NCBI GenBank assembly: GCA_030837265.1
Contig: JAUPKV010000197.1
Location: 1-7,012 of the forward strand
DNA from: Methanobacteriota archaeon
GTDB taxonomy: Archaea > Halobacteriota > Methanosarcinia > Methanosarcinales > Methanosarcinaceae
Length of the DNA stretch: 7,012 bases
Reading direction: 5' to 3'
Part shown: piece by piece, positions 1 to 7,002 of the stretch
Layout: every line of letters begins with the position of its first letter
Numbering within the stretch: position 1 is the first letter of the stretch
Notes under the pieces: generated by a model
Database searches by the model: none
What the model saw: the letters and a program-made list of their open reading frames with translations, nothing else
Told to the model about the DNA's origin: nothing
Position numbers and translations under genes: made by a program

Positions 1-996
<996 letters not shown>

Positions 997-1010
997 GGTC
1001 AGGATAAATC

Positions 1011-1415
1011 ATGAATTCAACACTCATGACTCTCAGGATTCTTCTACCTTACGAGATATTTGCCGAAAAAAAAGATGTATCACGAATTGTTGCAGACGGT
1101 CGCGAGGGCTCATTTGGACTCTTACCACACCGATTAGATTGTGTTGCAGCTTTGGTACCCGGAATTCTCACTTACGAAACCGAATCCGAGGGTGAGGTTT
1201 ACGTAGCAGTCGATGAAGGCGTATTAATCAAGACTGGTCAAGATGTTTATGTATCCGTACGTGGTGCGATTTTCGGAACAGACTTAAACCAATTGCGAGA
1301 GGCAGTGGAAAAAGAATTTTTGACTTTGGATGAGAACGAACGGAGAATTCGTTCAGTGATGGCAAAATTGGAAAGCGGGCTTGTTCGCCGCTTAGCGGAG
1401 TTTCATAATGCCTGA
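1011..1415 (+). CDS. atpC: N-type ATPase subunit epsilon
   Basis: Epsilon subunit of the F1 central stalk, 134 residues, the usual family length. It links gamma to the c-ring and may regulate hydrolysis. The N-terminal ~90 residues form the expected beta-sandwich domain (LRILLPYEIFAEK, then GSFGLLPHRLDCVAALVPG, matching the G-x-F-G-x-L-P-x-H family signature), followed by a charged helical C-terminal part (LREAVEKEF to the end). I chose the ATG at 1011 because AGGAT (1001-1005) lies 5 nt upstream; the ATG at 1026 would also be compatible with the fold but has no ribosome binding site. The 3' end overlaps atpQ by 8 nt, suggesting translational coupling. Nothing looks broken. Confidence 0.95.
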   Translation: MNSTLMTLRILLPYEIFAEKKDVSRIVADGREGSFGLLPHRLDCVAALVPGILTYETESEGEVYVAVDEGVLIKTGQDVYVSVRGAIFGTDLNQLREAVEKEFLTLDENERRIRSVMAKLESGLVRRLAEFHNA

Positions 1416-1746
1416 CAGATTAAAAGAAAAACCCCGGCAGGATGAGCCGCGTTTGGCACGTGAGGTAGGAACAAAAGCTGAACGCAAACTCAGAGCACAA
1501 CGTCATTTAGACCGCACTATCTGGCTTGGTTTAGGGATGATGGGGCTTATCGGCTGGTCGGTGGCAATTCCAACACTGGCAGGTGTGGCACTTGGTCTCT
1601 GGCTGGATAAATATCATCCTGCGAGCTTTTCCTGGACACTCTCGATGCTAATCGTCGGTCTGTTTATCGGCTGCTTGAATGCATGGCATTGGGTAGCCAA
1701 GGAACATCAGGAACTGAAAGAGGAACAGGAGGATAATAATGAATGA
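1408..1746 (+). CDS. atpQ: N-type ATPase membrane protein AtpQ (AtpI/ATPase_gene1-like)
   Basis: Small inner-membrane protein of 112 residues, found in the Q position of N-ATPase operons. It has a strongly basic and acidic N-terminal tail (1-36), a first membrane segment at about 38-66 with the family-like G-W-S-x-A-x-P-T-L-x-G-x-x-L-G-x-W-L-D pattern (Pro55, Asp67), a short loop, a second segment at about 75-95, and an acidic cytoplasmic tail (KEHQELKEEQEDNNE). This two-helix plan resembles the AtpI-like family annotated as 'putative F0F1-ATPase subunit, Ca2+/Mg2+ transporter' (ATPase_gene1). AtpI proteins in other F-ATPases help c-ring assembly; a similar job here is inference. CGGAG at 1396-1400, 7 nt before the ATG, supports the start. 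It overlaps atpC and atpR by 8 nt each. Confidence 0.9.
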   Translation: MPDRLKEKPRQDEPRLAREVGTKAERKLRAQRHLDRTIWLGLGMMGLIGWSVAIPTLAGVALGLWLDKYHPASFSWTLSMLIVGLFIGCLNAWHWVAKEHQELKEEQEDNNE

Positions 1747-2053
1747 AATTTTGAATCTCATCTTAGCTTTGATTGCGGGTTTTTTGCTAGGAGCAATTTT
1801 TTTTGGCGGTCTCTGGTGGACAGTTCAAAAGGGGATTTCTTCCAGGAGACCTGCACTTTGGTTCCTCGGCAGCTTGTTGTTGCGGACTGTCATTGCTGTA
1901 GCAGGATTTTACTTTACCTCATATGGCTATTGGGAAAGGCTGCTAATTTGCCTGCTTGGGTTTTTCATTATGCGCAAGATCGTAATCAGATTAACCAGGT
2001 TGCCGGAAGACAATTCGAATCAATTGTCAAAGGAGAACAGTCATGCATATTAG
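1739..2053 (+). CDS. atpR: N-type ATPase membrane protein AtpR
   Basis: Hydrophobic 104-residue protein and the most diagnostic gene of N-ATPase operons. Three membrane segments can be drawn: about 4-28 (G-rich, ending GGLWWTV), 39-60 and 66-80. Segment 2 holds an arginine deep in the hydrophobic stretch (Arg49 in SLLLRTVIAVAGFYF) and segment 3 ends GFFIMRK with Arg79; family literature on N-ATPases proposes that membrane arginines of AtpR contact the c-ring carboxylates, which is untested here. The start ATG is preceded by a near-perfect AGGAGG (1727-1732) at 6 nt. It overlaps atpQ by 8 nt and atpB by 11 nt. A hydrophilic tail follows (RLPEDNSNQLSKENSHAY). Confidence 0.92.
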   Translation: MNEILNLILALIAGFLLGAIFFGGLWWTVQKGISSRRPALWFLGSLLLRTVIAVAGFYFTSYGYWERLLICLLGFFIMRKIVIRLTRLPEDNSNQLSKENSHAY

Positions 2054-2741
2054 TCCCGATGAAGTGATTTTGTGGCAAGATGGATTGATAGATCTTAATG
2101 CCACAATTGTATATACCTGGCTATTAATGCTGGTAATGACGGTTGGTTCAAAAATCATCACAAATAAACTCTCCACTGGTCTGGAACGTTCCCGTTGGCA
2201 AAATATTCTGGAAATTATTGTCATTAATATTTTGAAGCAAATTGAAGACATCGGGATGGATCAGCCGAAGAAATATCTGGGATTCCTGGGCACTCTCTTC
2301 CTATTCATAGCAGTAGCTAATCTCGCTATCATCTTCCCGGGCTACGAACCTCCAACAGGATCTCTCTCCACCACAGCTGCACTGGCACTATGTGTGTTTG
2401 TAGCAGTGCCAATTTTCGGCATTGAGGAACAAGGCGTGGTTAACTACCTTAAGACGTATACCGAGCCGACAATTATAATGCTGCCGTTTAATATCATCAG
2501 TGAAATTTCCCGGACGTTGGCTCTAGCAATTCGTCTGTTCGGAAATATAATGAGTGGGTCGATGATTGTAGCCATTTTGCTCACAATCACACCACTTATT
2601 TTCCCAGATCTCTTGATTGCTCTGGGTCTGCTAGTTGGTATGGTGCAAGCCTATATTTTCAGTGTTCTGGCCACGGTTTATATTGCAGCCGCCACACGCA
2701 CTCATAAGCACAGGCCTAAACAGGATCAAAATACGACTTAA
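2043..2741 (+). CDS. atpB: N-type ATPase subunit a (Fo ion channel)
   Basis: Membrane stator subunit a, 232 residues, which forms the ion half-channels beside the c-ring. Several hydrophobic segments are visible (about 20-36, 79-97, 105-125, and a long block from about 148 to 220). The essential arginine is present as Arg164 in LALAIRLFGN, the signature of subunit a, and Gln202 in GMVQAYIF matches the conserved Gln of the last helix. The EPPTGSLSTTAALAL segment fits the family helix that normally carries P-T/N-x-D-L-N-x-T-x-A-L-A-L. The start is set by AAAGGAG (2029-2035), 7 nt before the ATG, inside the end of atpR. The N-terminus is short compared with many bacterial a subunits. No break seen. 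Confidence 0.96.
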   Translation: MHISPDEVILWQDGLIDLNATIVYTWLLMLVMTVGSKIITNKLSTGLERSRWQNILEIIVINILKQIEDIGMDQPKKYLGFLGTLFLFIAVANLAIIFPGYEPPTGSLSTTAALALCVFVAVPIFGIEEQGVVNYLKTYTEPTIIMLPFNIISEISRTLALAIRLFGNIMSGSMIVAILLTITPLIFPDLLIALGLLVGMVQAYIFSVLATVYIAAATRTHKHRPKQDQNTT

Positions 2742-2777
2742 CTGGAGTAGGTGATTGAAACAACAATAACAGCAGAA

Positions 2778-2782
2778 GGTGA
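2778..2782 (+). promoter_or_regulatory. Ribosome binding site deciding the atpE start
   Basis: GGTGA within AGAAGGTGA, 4 nt before the ATG at 2787. It matches the 3' end of 16S rRNA (complement of TCACC) and favours this start over the upstream GTG at 2751. This GGTGA form is common in methanogens, which is weak support for an archaeal host. Confidence 0.65.
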
Positions 2783-2786
2783 AAAT

Positions 2787-3062
2787 ATGCCTATGGATAA
2801 CTTTTCGACTACAATCGCAGTGGCATCAATTGTTACCTCCGGATTCACGATCTGCATTGGAGTTATCGCACCCGCAATTGGCGAAGGGCGTTCGGTTGCA
2901 ACAGCGTTAAGTTCAATGGCACAACAACCTGATGCTTCCGCAACAATAACCAGAACCTTATTCGTAGGATTGGCTATGATCGAGTCCCTGGCCATCTATT
3001 GTTTCGTGGTCTCGATGATTCTAATTTTCGCCAATCCATTCTGGAGCCGTGCAATTACCTGA
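2787..3062 (+). CDS. atpE: N-type ATPase subunit c (rotor ring)
   Basis: Rotor subunit c, 91 residues from the chosen start, a two-helix hairpin (about 8-33 and 56-81) that forms the ion-carrying ring. Helix 1 ends PAIGEGRS, putting a carboxylate (Glu33) where Na+-type c subunits usually have Gln; helix 2 holds Glu66 in VGLAMIESLAIY, the main ion-binding carboxylate. Ser67 and Tyr71 match the Ser and Tyr Na+ ligands of the Ilyobacter c subunit, while its Thr is Leu68 here. The polar loop reads SSMAQQPDASATITRT. Two carboxylates per subunit are typical of N-ATPases. The open frame extends upstream to a GTG at 2751, but GGAG lies only 3 nt from it, and the extra residues are polar; the ATG at 2787 has GGTGA 4 nt upstream. 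An ATG at 2793 is also possible. Confidence 0.93.
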   Translation: MPMDNFSTTIAVASIVTSGFTICIGVIAPAIGEGRSVATALSSMAQQPDASATITRTLFVGLAMIESLAIYCFVVSMILIFANPFWSRAIT

Positions 3063-3064
3063 AT

Positions 3065-3071
3065 GGAGAGG
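3065..3071 (+). promoter_or_regulatory. Ribosome binding site deciding the atpF start
   Basis: GGAGAGG sits 9 nt before the ATG at 3081. It lies just inside the alternative ATG at 3063, which directly follows the atpE stop codon and has no ribosome binding site of its own; the 3081 start is therefore preferred and also begins exactly at the conserved PLIDWFTVIAQ segment. Confidence 0.65.
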
Positions 3072-3080
3072 AAAATAATT

Positions 3081-3911
3081 ATGCCGCTGATCGATTGGTT
3101 CACCGTCATTGCTCAGGTGATCAACTTCCTAATCCTGGTGTGGTTGTTGAAGCATTTTCTTTATAAACCCATACTCAATGCCATCGATGCGCGGGAAAAG
3201 AGGGTAGCAGATGAGCTCGCTAATGCCGATGCAAAAAAAGCAGAAGCGGAAAAAGAAAAAGAAGAGTTCAGGCACAAAAACGAAGAGCTCGATCAACAGC
3301 GCAATGCAATCCTGAACAAAGCGAAGGATGAAGCAAAAGCTGAACGTCAGCGGCTTTTAGACGAAGTAAGGAAGGAAGCCTCCGATTTGAGAGCAAGACA
3401 ACAGGAGGCATTGAGGAATGACGAGCAAAATTTGAGCCAGGAAATCAGCCGCCGGACCCAGGAGGAAGTTTTTAACATAGCACGAAAAGTGCTGAAGGAT
3501 CTGGCTGGAACCAGTTTGGAAGAGCGTATTGTTGACGTATTTGCTCAAAGGTTTCGTAACCTGAGTGAAGAGGAAAAAAAGAAATTAGTCTCAGCGCTAA
3601 GTGAGTCCTCAAGTCCGGCGCTCATCCGCAGTGCTTTTGATCTTCCACAAAAACAGCGTGACTCGATTAAAAAGACAATTAAAGAAATTCTTGGTATAGA
3701 AATTCAACCCAGGTTTGAAACCTCTCCAGACCTTATCAGTGGCATCGAATTAAGCACTGACGAACAAAAAATATCATGGAGCATTGCAGACTATCTTACA
3801 TTGATACAAAATAGTATCGGTAAGCTGCTGGAAGAGCAGCCCGGAGGTCAAGTCGAAACCAGGTTTGAACACAAAGAGAATGAACCAGATTCTGAAAGAA
3901 CCTGGAACTAA
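3081..3911 (+). CDS. atpF: N-type ATPase b-delta stator subunit (AtpF with delta-like C-terminus)
   Basis: Peripheral stalk protein of 276 residues, much longer than an ordinary b subunit (~160). It has one N-terminal membrane helix (about 7-24, WFTVIAQVINFLILVWLL), the family YKPIL segment (28-32) and a long highly charged coiled-coil region rich in Lys, Glu, Ala and Arg (about 36-150). A second part (about 150-255) ends in SPDLISGIELSTDEQKISWS (from about 215), which resembles the P-x-L-I-G-G-x-x-x-x-x-x-x-x-x-D-x-S end of delta (OSCP) subunits. No atpH is present in the operon, so this protein probably serves as b and delta together, joining the membrane part to the alpha3beta3 crown. The tail after about 255 is hydrophilic (EHKENEPDSERTWN). 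It follows atpE after 18 nt. The delta assignment is inference from the motif and from N-ATPase family knowledge. Confidence 0.92.
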   Translation: MPLIDWFTVIAQVINFLILVWLLKHFLYKPILNAIDAREKRVADELANADAKKAEAEKEKEEFRHKNEELDQQRNAILNKAKDEAKAERQRLLDEVRKEASDLRARQQEALRNDEQNLSQEISRRTQEEVFNIARKVLKDLAGTSLEERIVDVFAQRFRNLSEEEKKKLVSALSESSSPALIRSAFDLPQKQRDSIKKTIKEILGIEIQPRFETSPDLISGIELSTDEQKISWSIADYLTLIQNSIGKLLEEQPGGQVETRFEHKENEPDSERTWN

Positions 3912-3975
3912 ATCAGAGTAAGTAGCCCACAGGAGACCAATTCCAAAACAAAAGCCCAATAAAGAGTTAATAAAT
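3912..3975 (+). other. atpF-atpA gap with a displaced ribosome binding site
   Basis: This 64-nt spacer is the longest gap in an otherwise overlapping operon. It holds AGGAG at 3931-3935, about 40 nt from the atpA ATG, too far to serve it. Close to the ATG only a weak AAAGAG (3961-3966) is seen. The atpA frame is open upstream to a TAA at 3919-3921 but contains no ATG, GTG or TTG; an in-frame ATT at 3940 lies 4 nt after the AGGAG. Confidence 0.5.
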
Positions 3976-5535
3976 ATGGAATCTAAAAGTCTCAAGGATG
4001 TTTTCGATAACGTTTTCGCGGAAATTAATCAAGCGCGGGAATCAGTAATCCCAAAGCTCACTCCGCAGGAGGTGGGCAGTATTTTAACTGTTTCCACAGG
4101 CATTGCCAATGTTTCCGGCCTTCCTACTGTAGGTTTCGAGGAACTTATAAAGTTCCCCGGAGACGTATTTGGGATTGCGTTTAACGTTGACGAAAAAGAA
4201 ATCGGCACCGTTCTATTGGGTGAATACTCACATCTGCATGCGGGAGATCAAGTTGAACGTACTGGTCGGGTTATGGATATTGCTGCAGGTGAAGAATTGC
4301 TGGGGCGAGTTATCGACCCGCTGGGTCGTCCACTTGACGACAAAGGTCCAATAGTTACCAGTAAGCGCTTGCCTATTGAGCGCCCAAGTCCGGCAATAAT
4401 GGATCGTGCTCCGGTAAGCGTACCTCTTCAGACCGGGATCAAAGTTATTGATGCTTTGATTCCTATAGGACGTGGTCAGAGAGAGTTGATTTTGGGGGAC
4501 CGGCAGACTGGCAAAACTGCGATTGCAATAGATACTATCCTTAACCAGCGCAATTTTAACGTCCTGTGCATTTTTTGTGCCATTGGTCAGCGCGCATCTG
4601 CAGTTGCCAGAGTGGTGGCAAACTTACGGGAGAAAGGTGCAATGGATTATACGGTTGTCGTTGTAACCGAAGGCAACGACCCAGCCGGGCTAATCTATAT
4701 TGCTCCGTACGCTGCGACCAGTATTGCAGAGTATTTTATGGAAGCAGGCCGGGATGTGCTGATTATTTACGACGATCTAACCAATCATGCACGTGCCTAT
4801 CGTGAACTCTCCCTTTTACTTCGCCGCCCTCCGGGACGTGAAGCATTTCCCGGTGATATATTTTATATTCACTCACGACTGCTTGAACGGTCTACGCACC
4901 TGCTCAAAGAGCTTGGTGGCGGTTCACTCACTGCTCTTCCTATTATAGAAACTGAAGCACAAAATATTTCCTCATATATTCCAACTAATCTGATTTCAAT
5001 AACTGACGGGCAGATTTACCTATCGCCTTCGCTTTTTGAGTTAGGCGCTCTTCCTGCAGTCGATGTCGGTAAATCCGTCTCTCGTGTAGGTGGTAAAGCA
5101 CAGCTTGCTGCCTACAGAGCAGTGGCCGGGGACATCAAGCTTGCTTATTCACAATTTGAGGAACTTGAAGCGTTTACCAAATTCGGTGCAAGGCTGGACG
5201 AAAATACCCATAGAGTTATTGAGCATGGTAGGAGAATCCGTGAAATATTAAATCAGTCTCAAAACTCTCCTGTACCTGTACTCGACCAGATACTTATCTT
5301 GCTTGCATTAAACGCTAAACTTTTCGACATTGTGCCACTTGACAAAACAATAAAAGCTGAAAACGCCCTACGCAAAGCGGTACCAAATATACCTGCTGAT
5401 GTGAGTGATAAGTTGAAAACTGATAAAGAATTGAGCGATAAGGATCGTGAAATCATCCTTAATATTGCTCACAAGGCATTGGCACCCTACCAGCAAAAAT
5501 CCGAATCTGAAACTAAGCCGGAAGTTAAGGAGTAA
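3976..5535 (+). CDS. atpA: N-type ATPase subunit alpha
   Basis: Alpha subunit of F1, 519 residues, full family length. It holds the non-catalytic nucleotide sites and gives an arginine to the catalytic sites on beta. In order: N-terminal helix that binds the stator (about 1-25), beta-barrel domain (about 26-95, [18 protein letters not shown]), nucleotide-binding domain with Walker A GDRQTGKT (174-181) and Walker B-like [12 protein letters not shown], then [10 protein letters not shown] with the arginine finger at Arg370, and a helical C-terminal domain ending in an acidic tail ([11 protein letters not shown]). The first codon is the only standard start in frame, but its ribosome binding site is poor (see the spacer before it). 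atpG begins 1 nt after the stop. All key residues are intact. Confidence 0.97.
   Translation: MESKSLKDVFDNVFAEINQARESVIPKLTPQEVGSILTVSTGIANVSGLPTVGFEELIKFPGDVFGIAFNVDEKEIGTVLLGEYSHLHAGDQVERTGRVMDIAAGEELLGRVIDPLGRPLDDKGPIVTSKRLPIERPSPAIMDRAPVSVPLQTGIKVIDALIPIGRGQRELILGDRQTGKTAIAIDTILNQRNFNVLCIFCAIGQRASAVARVVANLREKGAMDYTVVVVTEGNDPAGLIYIAPYAATSIAEYFMEAGRDVLIIYDDLTNHARAYRELSLLLRRPPGREAFPGDIFYIHSRLLERSTHLLKELGGGSLTALPIIETEAQNISSYIPTNLISITDGQIYLSPSLFELGALPAVDVGKSVSRVGGKAQLAAYRAVAGDIKLAYSQFEELEAFTKFGARLDENTHRVIEHGRRIREILNQSQNSPVPVLDQILILLALNAKLFDIVPLDKTIKAENALRKAVPNIPADVSDKLKTDKELSDKDREIILNIAHKALAPYQQKSESETKPEVKE
5527..5532 (+). promoter_or_regulatory. Ribosome binding site deciding the atpG start
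   Basis: AAGGAG lies within the last two sense codons of atpA, 4 nt before the ATG at 5537. It shows that atpG starts there and not at the upstream in-frame ATG at 5447, which lies well inside atpA and would add 30 residues unrelated to gamma. Confidence 0.75.
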
Positions 5536-5536
5536 G

Positions 5537-6442
5537 ATGAGCGAAACCATAGAAAGTTTGCGCGCAAAAATGGACAGCGCAAGTGATCTTCAAACTGTTG
5601 TCCGCACAATGAAAGCCCTAGCAGCCGCCAACATAGGACAATACGAGAAATCGGTGAGTGCATTATCTGACTATTATTACACAGTGGAACTGGGGTTAGG
5701 TTTATGTTTCAGGAAAATTACACTTTTGCCAGAGCGAGCAGAAGCGAGAGGACAACAGAATGCACGTCTCATAGGGGGGGTAGTCTTCGGTTCGGATCAA
5801 GGGCTGGTGGGTCAGTTTAATGATTTAATAACCGATTATGCGGTCAAAGAACTGGAAAAACTGCCAGGCAAAGTTCAGGTTTGGGCTGTTGGTGAGCGAG
5901 TTTACTCGCGCCTGGAAGATGAGGGCTTGCCACCGATCAGACTTTTTAATGTGCCAAATTCAGTCAGGGCTATTACCCCGCTTATTGCCCAAATTCTTGT
6001 GGAAAATGAGAAACTGCGCAGCCAGGACGAAAATGCCGAACTTTATCTTTTTTATAACCGCCACAAATCCAGAGCTACTTACGAACCGGTAAGTCAGAGG
6101 CTGTTGCCTCTGGATGAGGCCTGGCAGCGCGATCTGGTTAAACTTCCCTGGCCAATAAAGAACCGGTTGCCTGAATTAATAGGGGACAGCACGGAAACGT
6201 TGCAGGCATTCATTAGCGAATATCTTTTCGTCTCGCTTTTCCGCGCATGTGCGGAATCCCTTGCAAGTGAAAACGCAAGCCGCTTGGCAGCAATGCAGCG
6301 AGCCGAAAAAAATATCGAAGATCTGCTAAACGACCTCAAGTTATCATTTTACCGTCTACGCCAAAGCAGCATTGATGAGGAGCTTTTTGAAGTAGTGTCC
6401 GGCTTTGAGGCTTTGTCTAAATCTCGCAAATACAGGATATGA
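5537..6442 (+). CDS. atpG: N-type ATPase subunit gamma (central shaft)
   Basis: Gamma subunit, 301 residues, the rotating shaft within alpha3beta3. The N-terminal helix carries the family core (SLRAKMDSASDLQTVVRTMKALAAANI); the middle has an alpha/beta domain (GGVVFGSDQGLVGQFND, like the family G-S-D-x-G-L-C-G-x-x-N); the C-terminal helix ends LKLSFYRLRQSSIDEELFEVVSGFEAL, matching the gamma signature R-Q-x-x-I-T-x-E-L-x-E-I-x-x-G-A-x-A with Asp for Thr and Phe for Ala. The length is close to the ~290-residue norm, so the protein looks complete. It is the last gene of the operon, separated by one base from atpA. Gamma is poorly conserved outside its two end helices, so identification rests on these and on position. 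Confidence 0.95.
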   Translation: MSETIESLRAKMDSASDLQTVVRTMKALAAANIGQYEKSVSALSDYYYTVELGLGLCFRKITLLPERAEARGQQNARLIGGVVFGSDQGLVGQFNDLITDYAVKELEKLPGKVQVWAVGERVYSRLEDEGLPPIRLFNVPNSVRAITPLIAQILVENEKLRSQDENAELYLFYNRHKSRATYEPVSQRLLPLDEAWQRDLVKLPWPIKNRLPELIGDSTETLQAFISEYLFVSLFRACAESLASENASRLAAMQRAEKNIEDLLNDLKLSFYRLRQSSIDEELFEVVSGFEALSKSRKYRI

Positions 6443-6465
6443 AATGAAGAATTTACTAAAATGTG

Positions 6466-6495
6466 AACTCAACTATTCCTGAAAAGGAATGAGTT
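6466..6495 (+). terminator. Hairpin after atpG, possible operon terminator
   Basis: The outer stem AACTC/GAGTT (6466-6470 with 6491-6495) and inner stem ATTCCT/AGGAAT (6475-6480 with 6485-6490) enclose a GAAA tetraloop, with a 4-nt bulge AACT on the left arm. It starts 24 nt after the atpG stop and is followed by a short T run (TTTT, 6494-6497). The stem is AT-rich and the T run is short, so it could instead be an RNA 3'-end stabiliser. Position supports a role at the end of the operon transcript. Confidence 0.5.
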
Positions 6496-6552
6496 TTCAA
6501 AATAAATGAATCAAATCTTTAAATTTATATGTCATGATATCGTTTGGATTCT

Positions 6553-6634
6553 GGGCATCTGAAGGTCATAATTGATCTAAAACTCTTTTTATATAACCCC
6601 CATACCCCCCCAACTCCCCAATATCCAGATGCCC
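6553..6634. repeat. 9-bp inverted repeat flanking a TATA-like box and C-rich tract
   Basis: GGGCATCTG (6553-6561) and its reverse complement CAGATGCCC (6626-6634) lie 64 nt apart. Between them are TTTTTATATAA and a run rich in C. The arms could pair in RNA or bind one protein at two sites; the sequence does not say which. Chance occurrence of one such pair in a region this size is not excluded. Confidence 0.5.
6586..6596 (+). promoter_or_regulatory. TATA-like promoter element
   Basis: TTTTTATATAA resembles the archaeal TATA box (TTTATATA). A start point would be expected roughly 25 nt downstream, within or just after the C-rich tract, leaving a leader of about 150 nt before the small ORF at 6768. 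No clear bacterial -35/-10 pair was seen at this place. AT-rich DNA yields such matches easily. Confidence 0.35.
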
Positions 6635-6755
6635 GTCCCCATTTAACTGTTTTCCTGCATTCATCGGATATGTAATTTTTAAGACTTAAAATAGTTCGTG
6701 AGACAACTTTAAATAATTCATAATTACATTAGTAAGTAATATACTCTCTATTTAG

Positions 6756-6760
6756 AAGGG
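6756..6760 (+). promoter_or_regulatory. Ribosome binding site of the 44-codon ORF
   Basis: AAGGG within AGAAGGG, 7 nt before the ATG at 6768. The spacing is suitable, and this is the main sign that the small ORF is translated. Confidence 0.45.
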
Positions 6761-6767
6761 ATTTTTT

Positions 6768-6902
6768 ATGGATAGAACAGAAATAGAAGAACAAAGTGAA
6801 GAACAGGTATCTTGTGATGAACCAGCCGAGTTCCACATGCGTTCTTTGGATATAGACATTGCTTTTTACGGAAACAAATTGAAAAAACAAAAAAAAACTT
6901 AG
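6768..6902 (+). CDS. Hypothetical small protein, 44 residues
   Basis: Short ORF with no family that I recognise. It begins MDRTEIEEQSEEQVSCDEPA and ends YGNKLKKQKKT: the first half is strongly acidic (many Glu, one Cys16), the middle (MRSLDIDIAFYG) is mildly hydrophobic, and the tail is basic. It has no membrane helix or signal peptide and no Cys pair that would suggest a zinc knuckle. For translation: a suitably spaced AAGGG before the ATG, and a bulged hairpin with a T run directly after the stop, making a compact unit. Against: small size and AT-rich surroundings where short frames arise by chance. It is the only ORF of this quality after the ATPase operon, with the same strand but probably its own transcript. 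Confidence 0.45.
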   Translation: MDRTEIEEQSEEQVSCDEPAEFHMRSLDIDIAFYGNKLKKQKKT

Positions 6903-6920
6903 TTTAAATTAACTTTTTTT
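6889..6920 (+). terminator. Bulged A/T hairpin with T run after the small ORF
   Basis: An A run (6889-6897) can pair with the T run 6915-6920, and AGTT (6901-6904) with AACT (6911-6914), with a CTT bulge and a TAAATT loop. The T run fits oligo-T termination of archaea, or a weak intrinsic terminator in bacteria. It overlaps the last codons and stop of the small ORF. Confidence 0.45.
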
Positions 6921-7002
6921 AAGCCTTAATATCTTGTTAGAGAACTTACATTCAGCCTATTTTGCTGTTTCTCTCGCTTATTATGGATTCCCTTTTTTCA
7001 GG

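Larger units (their letters stand above)
6443..6767. other. AT-rich intergenic region after the ATPase operon
   Basis: These 325 bases hold no convincing gene. In order there are a hairpin at 6466-6495, an AT-rich stretch with TTTAAATTTATAT (6518-6530), the left arm of a 9-bp inverted repeat (6553-6561), a TATA-like box (6586-6596), a C-rich tract (6597-6619), the right arm of the repeat (6626-6634), further AT-rich sequence and the ribosome binding site of the small ORF. Base composition is clearly richer in A and T than in the operon. Confidence 0.6.

Noticed and set aside
2751..2786. GTG start for atpE
   Set aside because: The ribosome binding site would be only 3 nt away and the extra 12 polar residues do not fit the c-subunit N-terminus; the ATG at 2787 is better.
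2738..2995. Reverse-strand open frame opposite atpE
   Set aside because: It is antisense to a clear c subunit and its low-complexity product has no recognisable motif; a shadow of the codon pattern of atpE.
3709..3869. Direct repeat CCAGGTTTGAA at 3709-3719 and 3859-3869 within atpF
   Set aside because: Two 11-bp copies in coding sequence encode RFE in both places; no further copies were seen, so chance or a small local duplication is enough to explain it.
5447..5536. Extended atpG start giving 30 more residues
   Set aside because: The extension lies inside atpA, is unrelated to gamma, and AAGGAG at 5527-5532 marks the ATG at 5537.
6444..6482. 12-codon ORF just after atpG (MKNLLKCELNYS)
   Set aside because: Too short to judge, with no clear ribosome binding site, and it runs into the hairpin at 6466-6495.
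6940..6976. AGAGAA/TTCTCT inverted pair near the right edge
   Set aside because: Only 6 bp with a long loop in AT-rich DNA; expected by chance.
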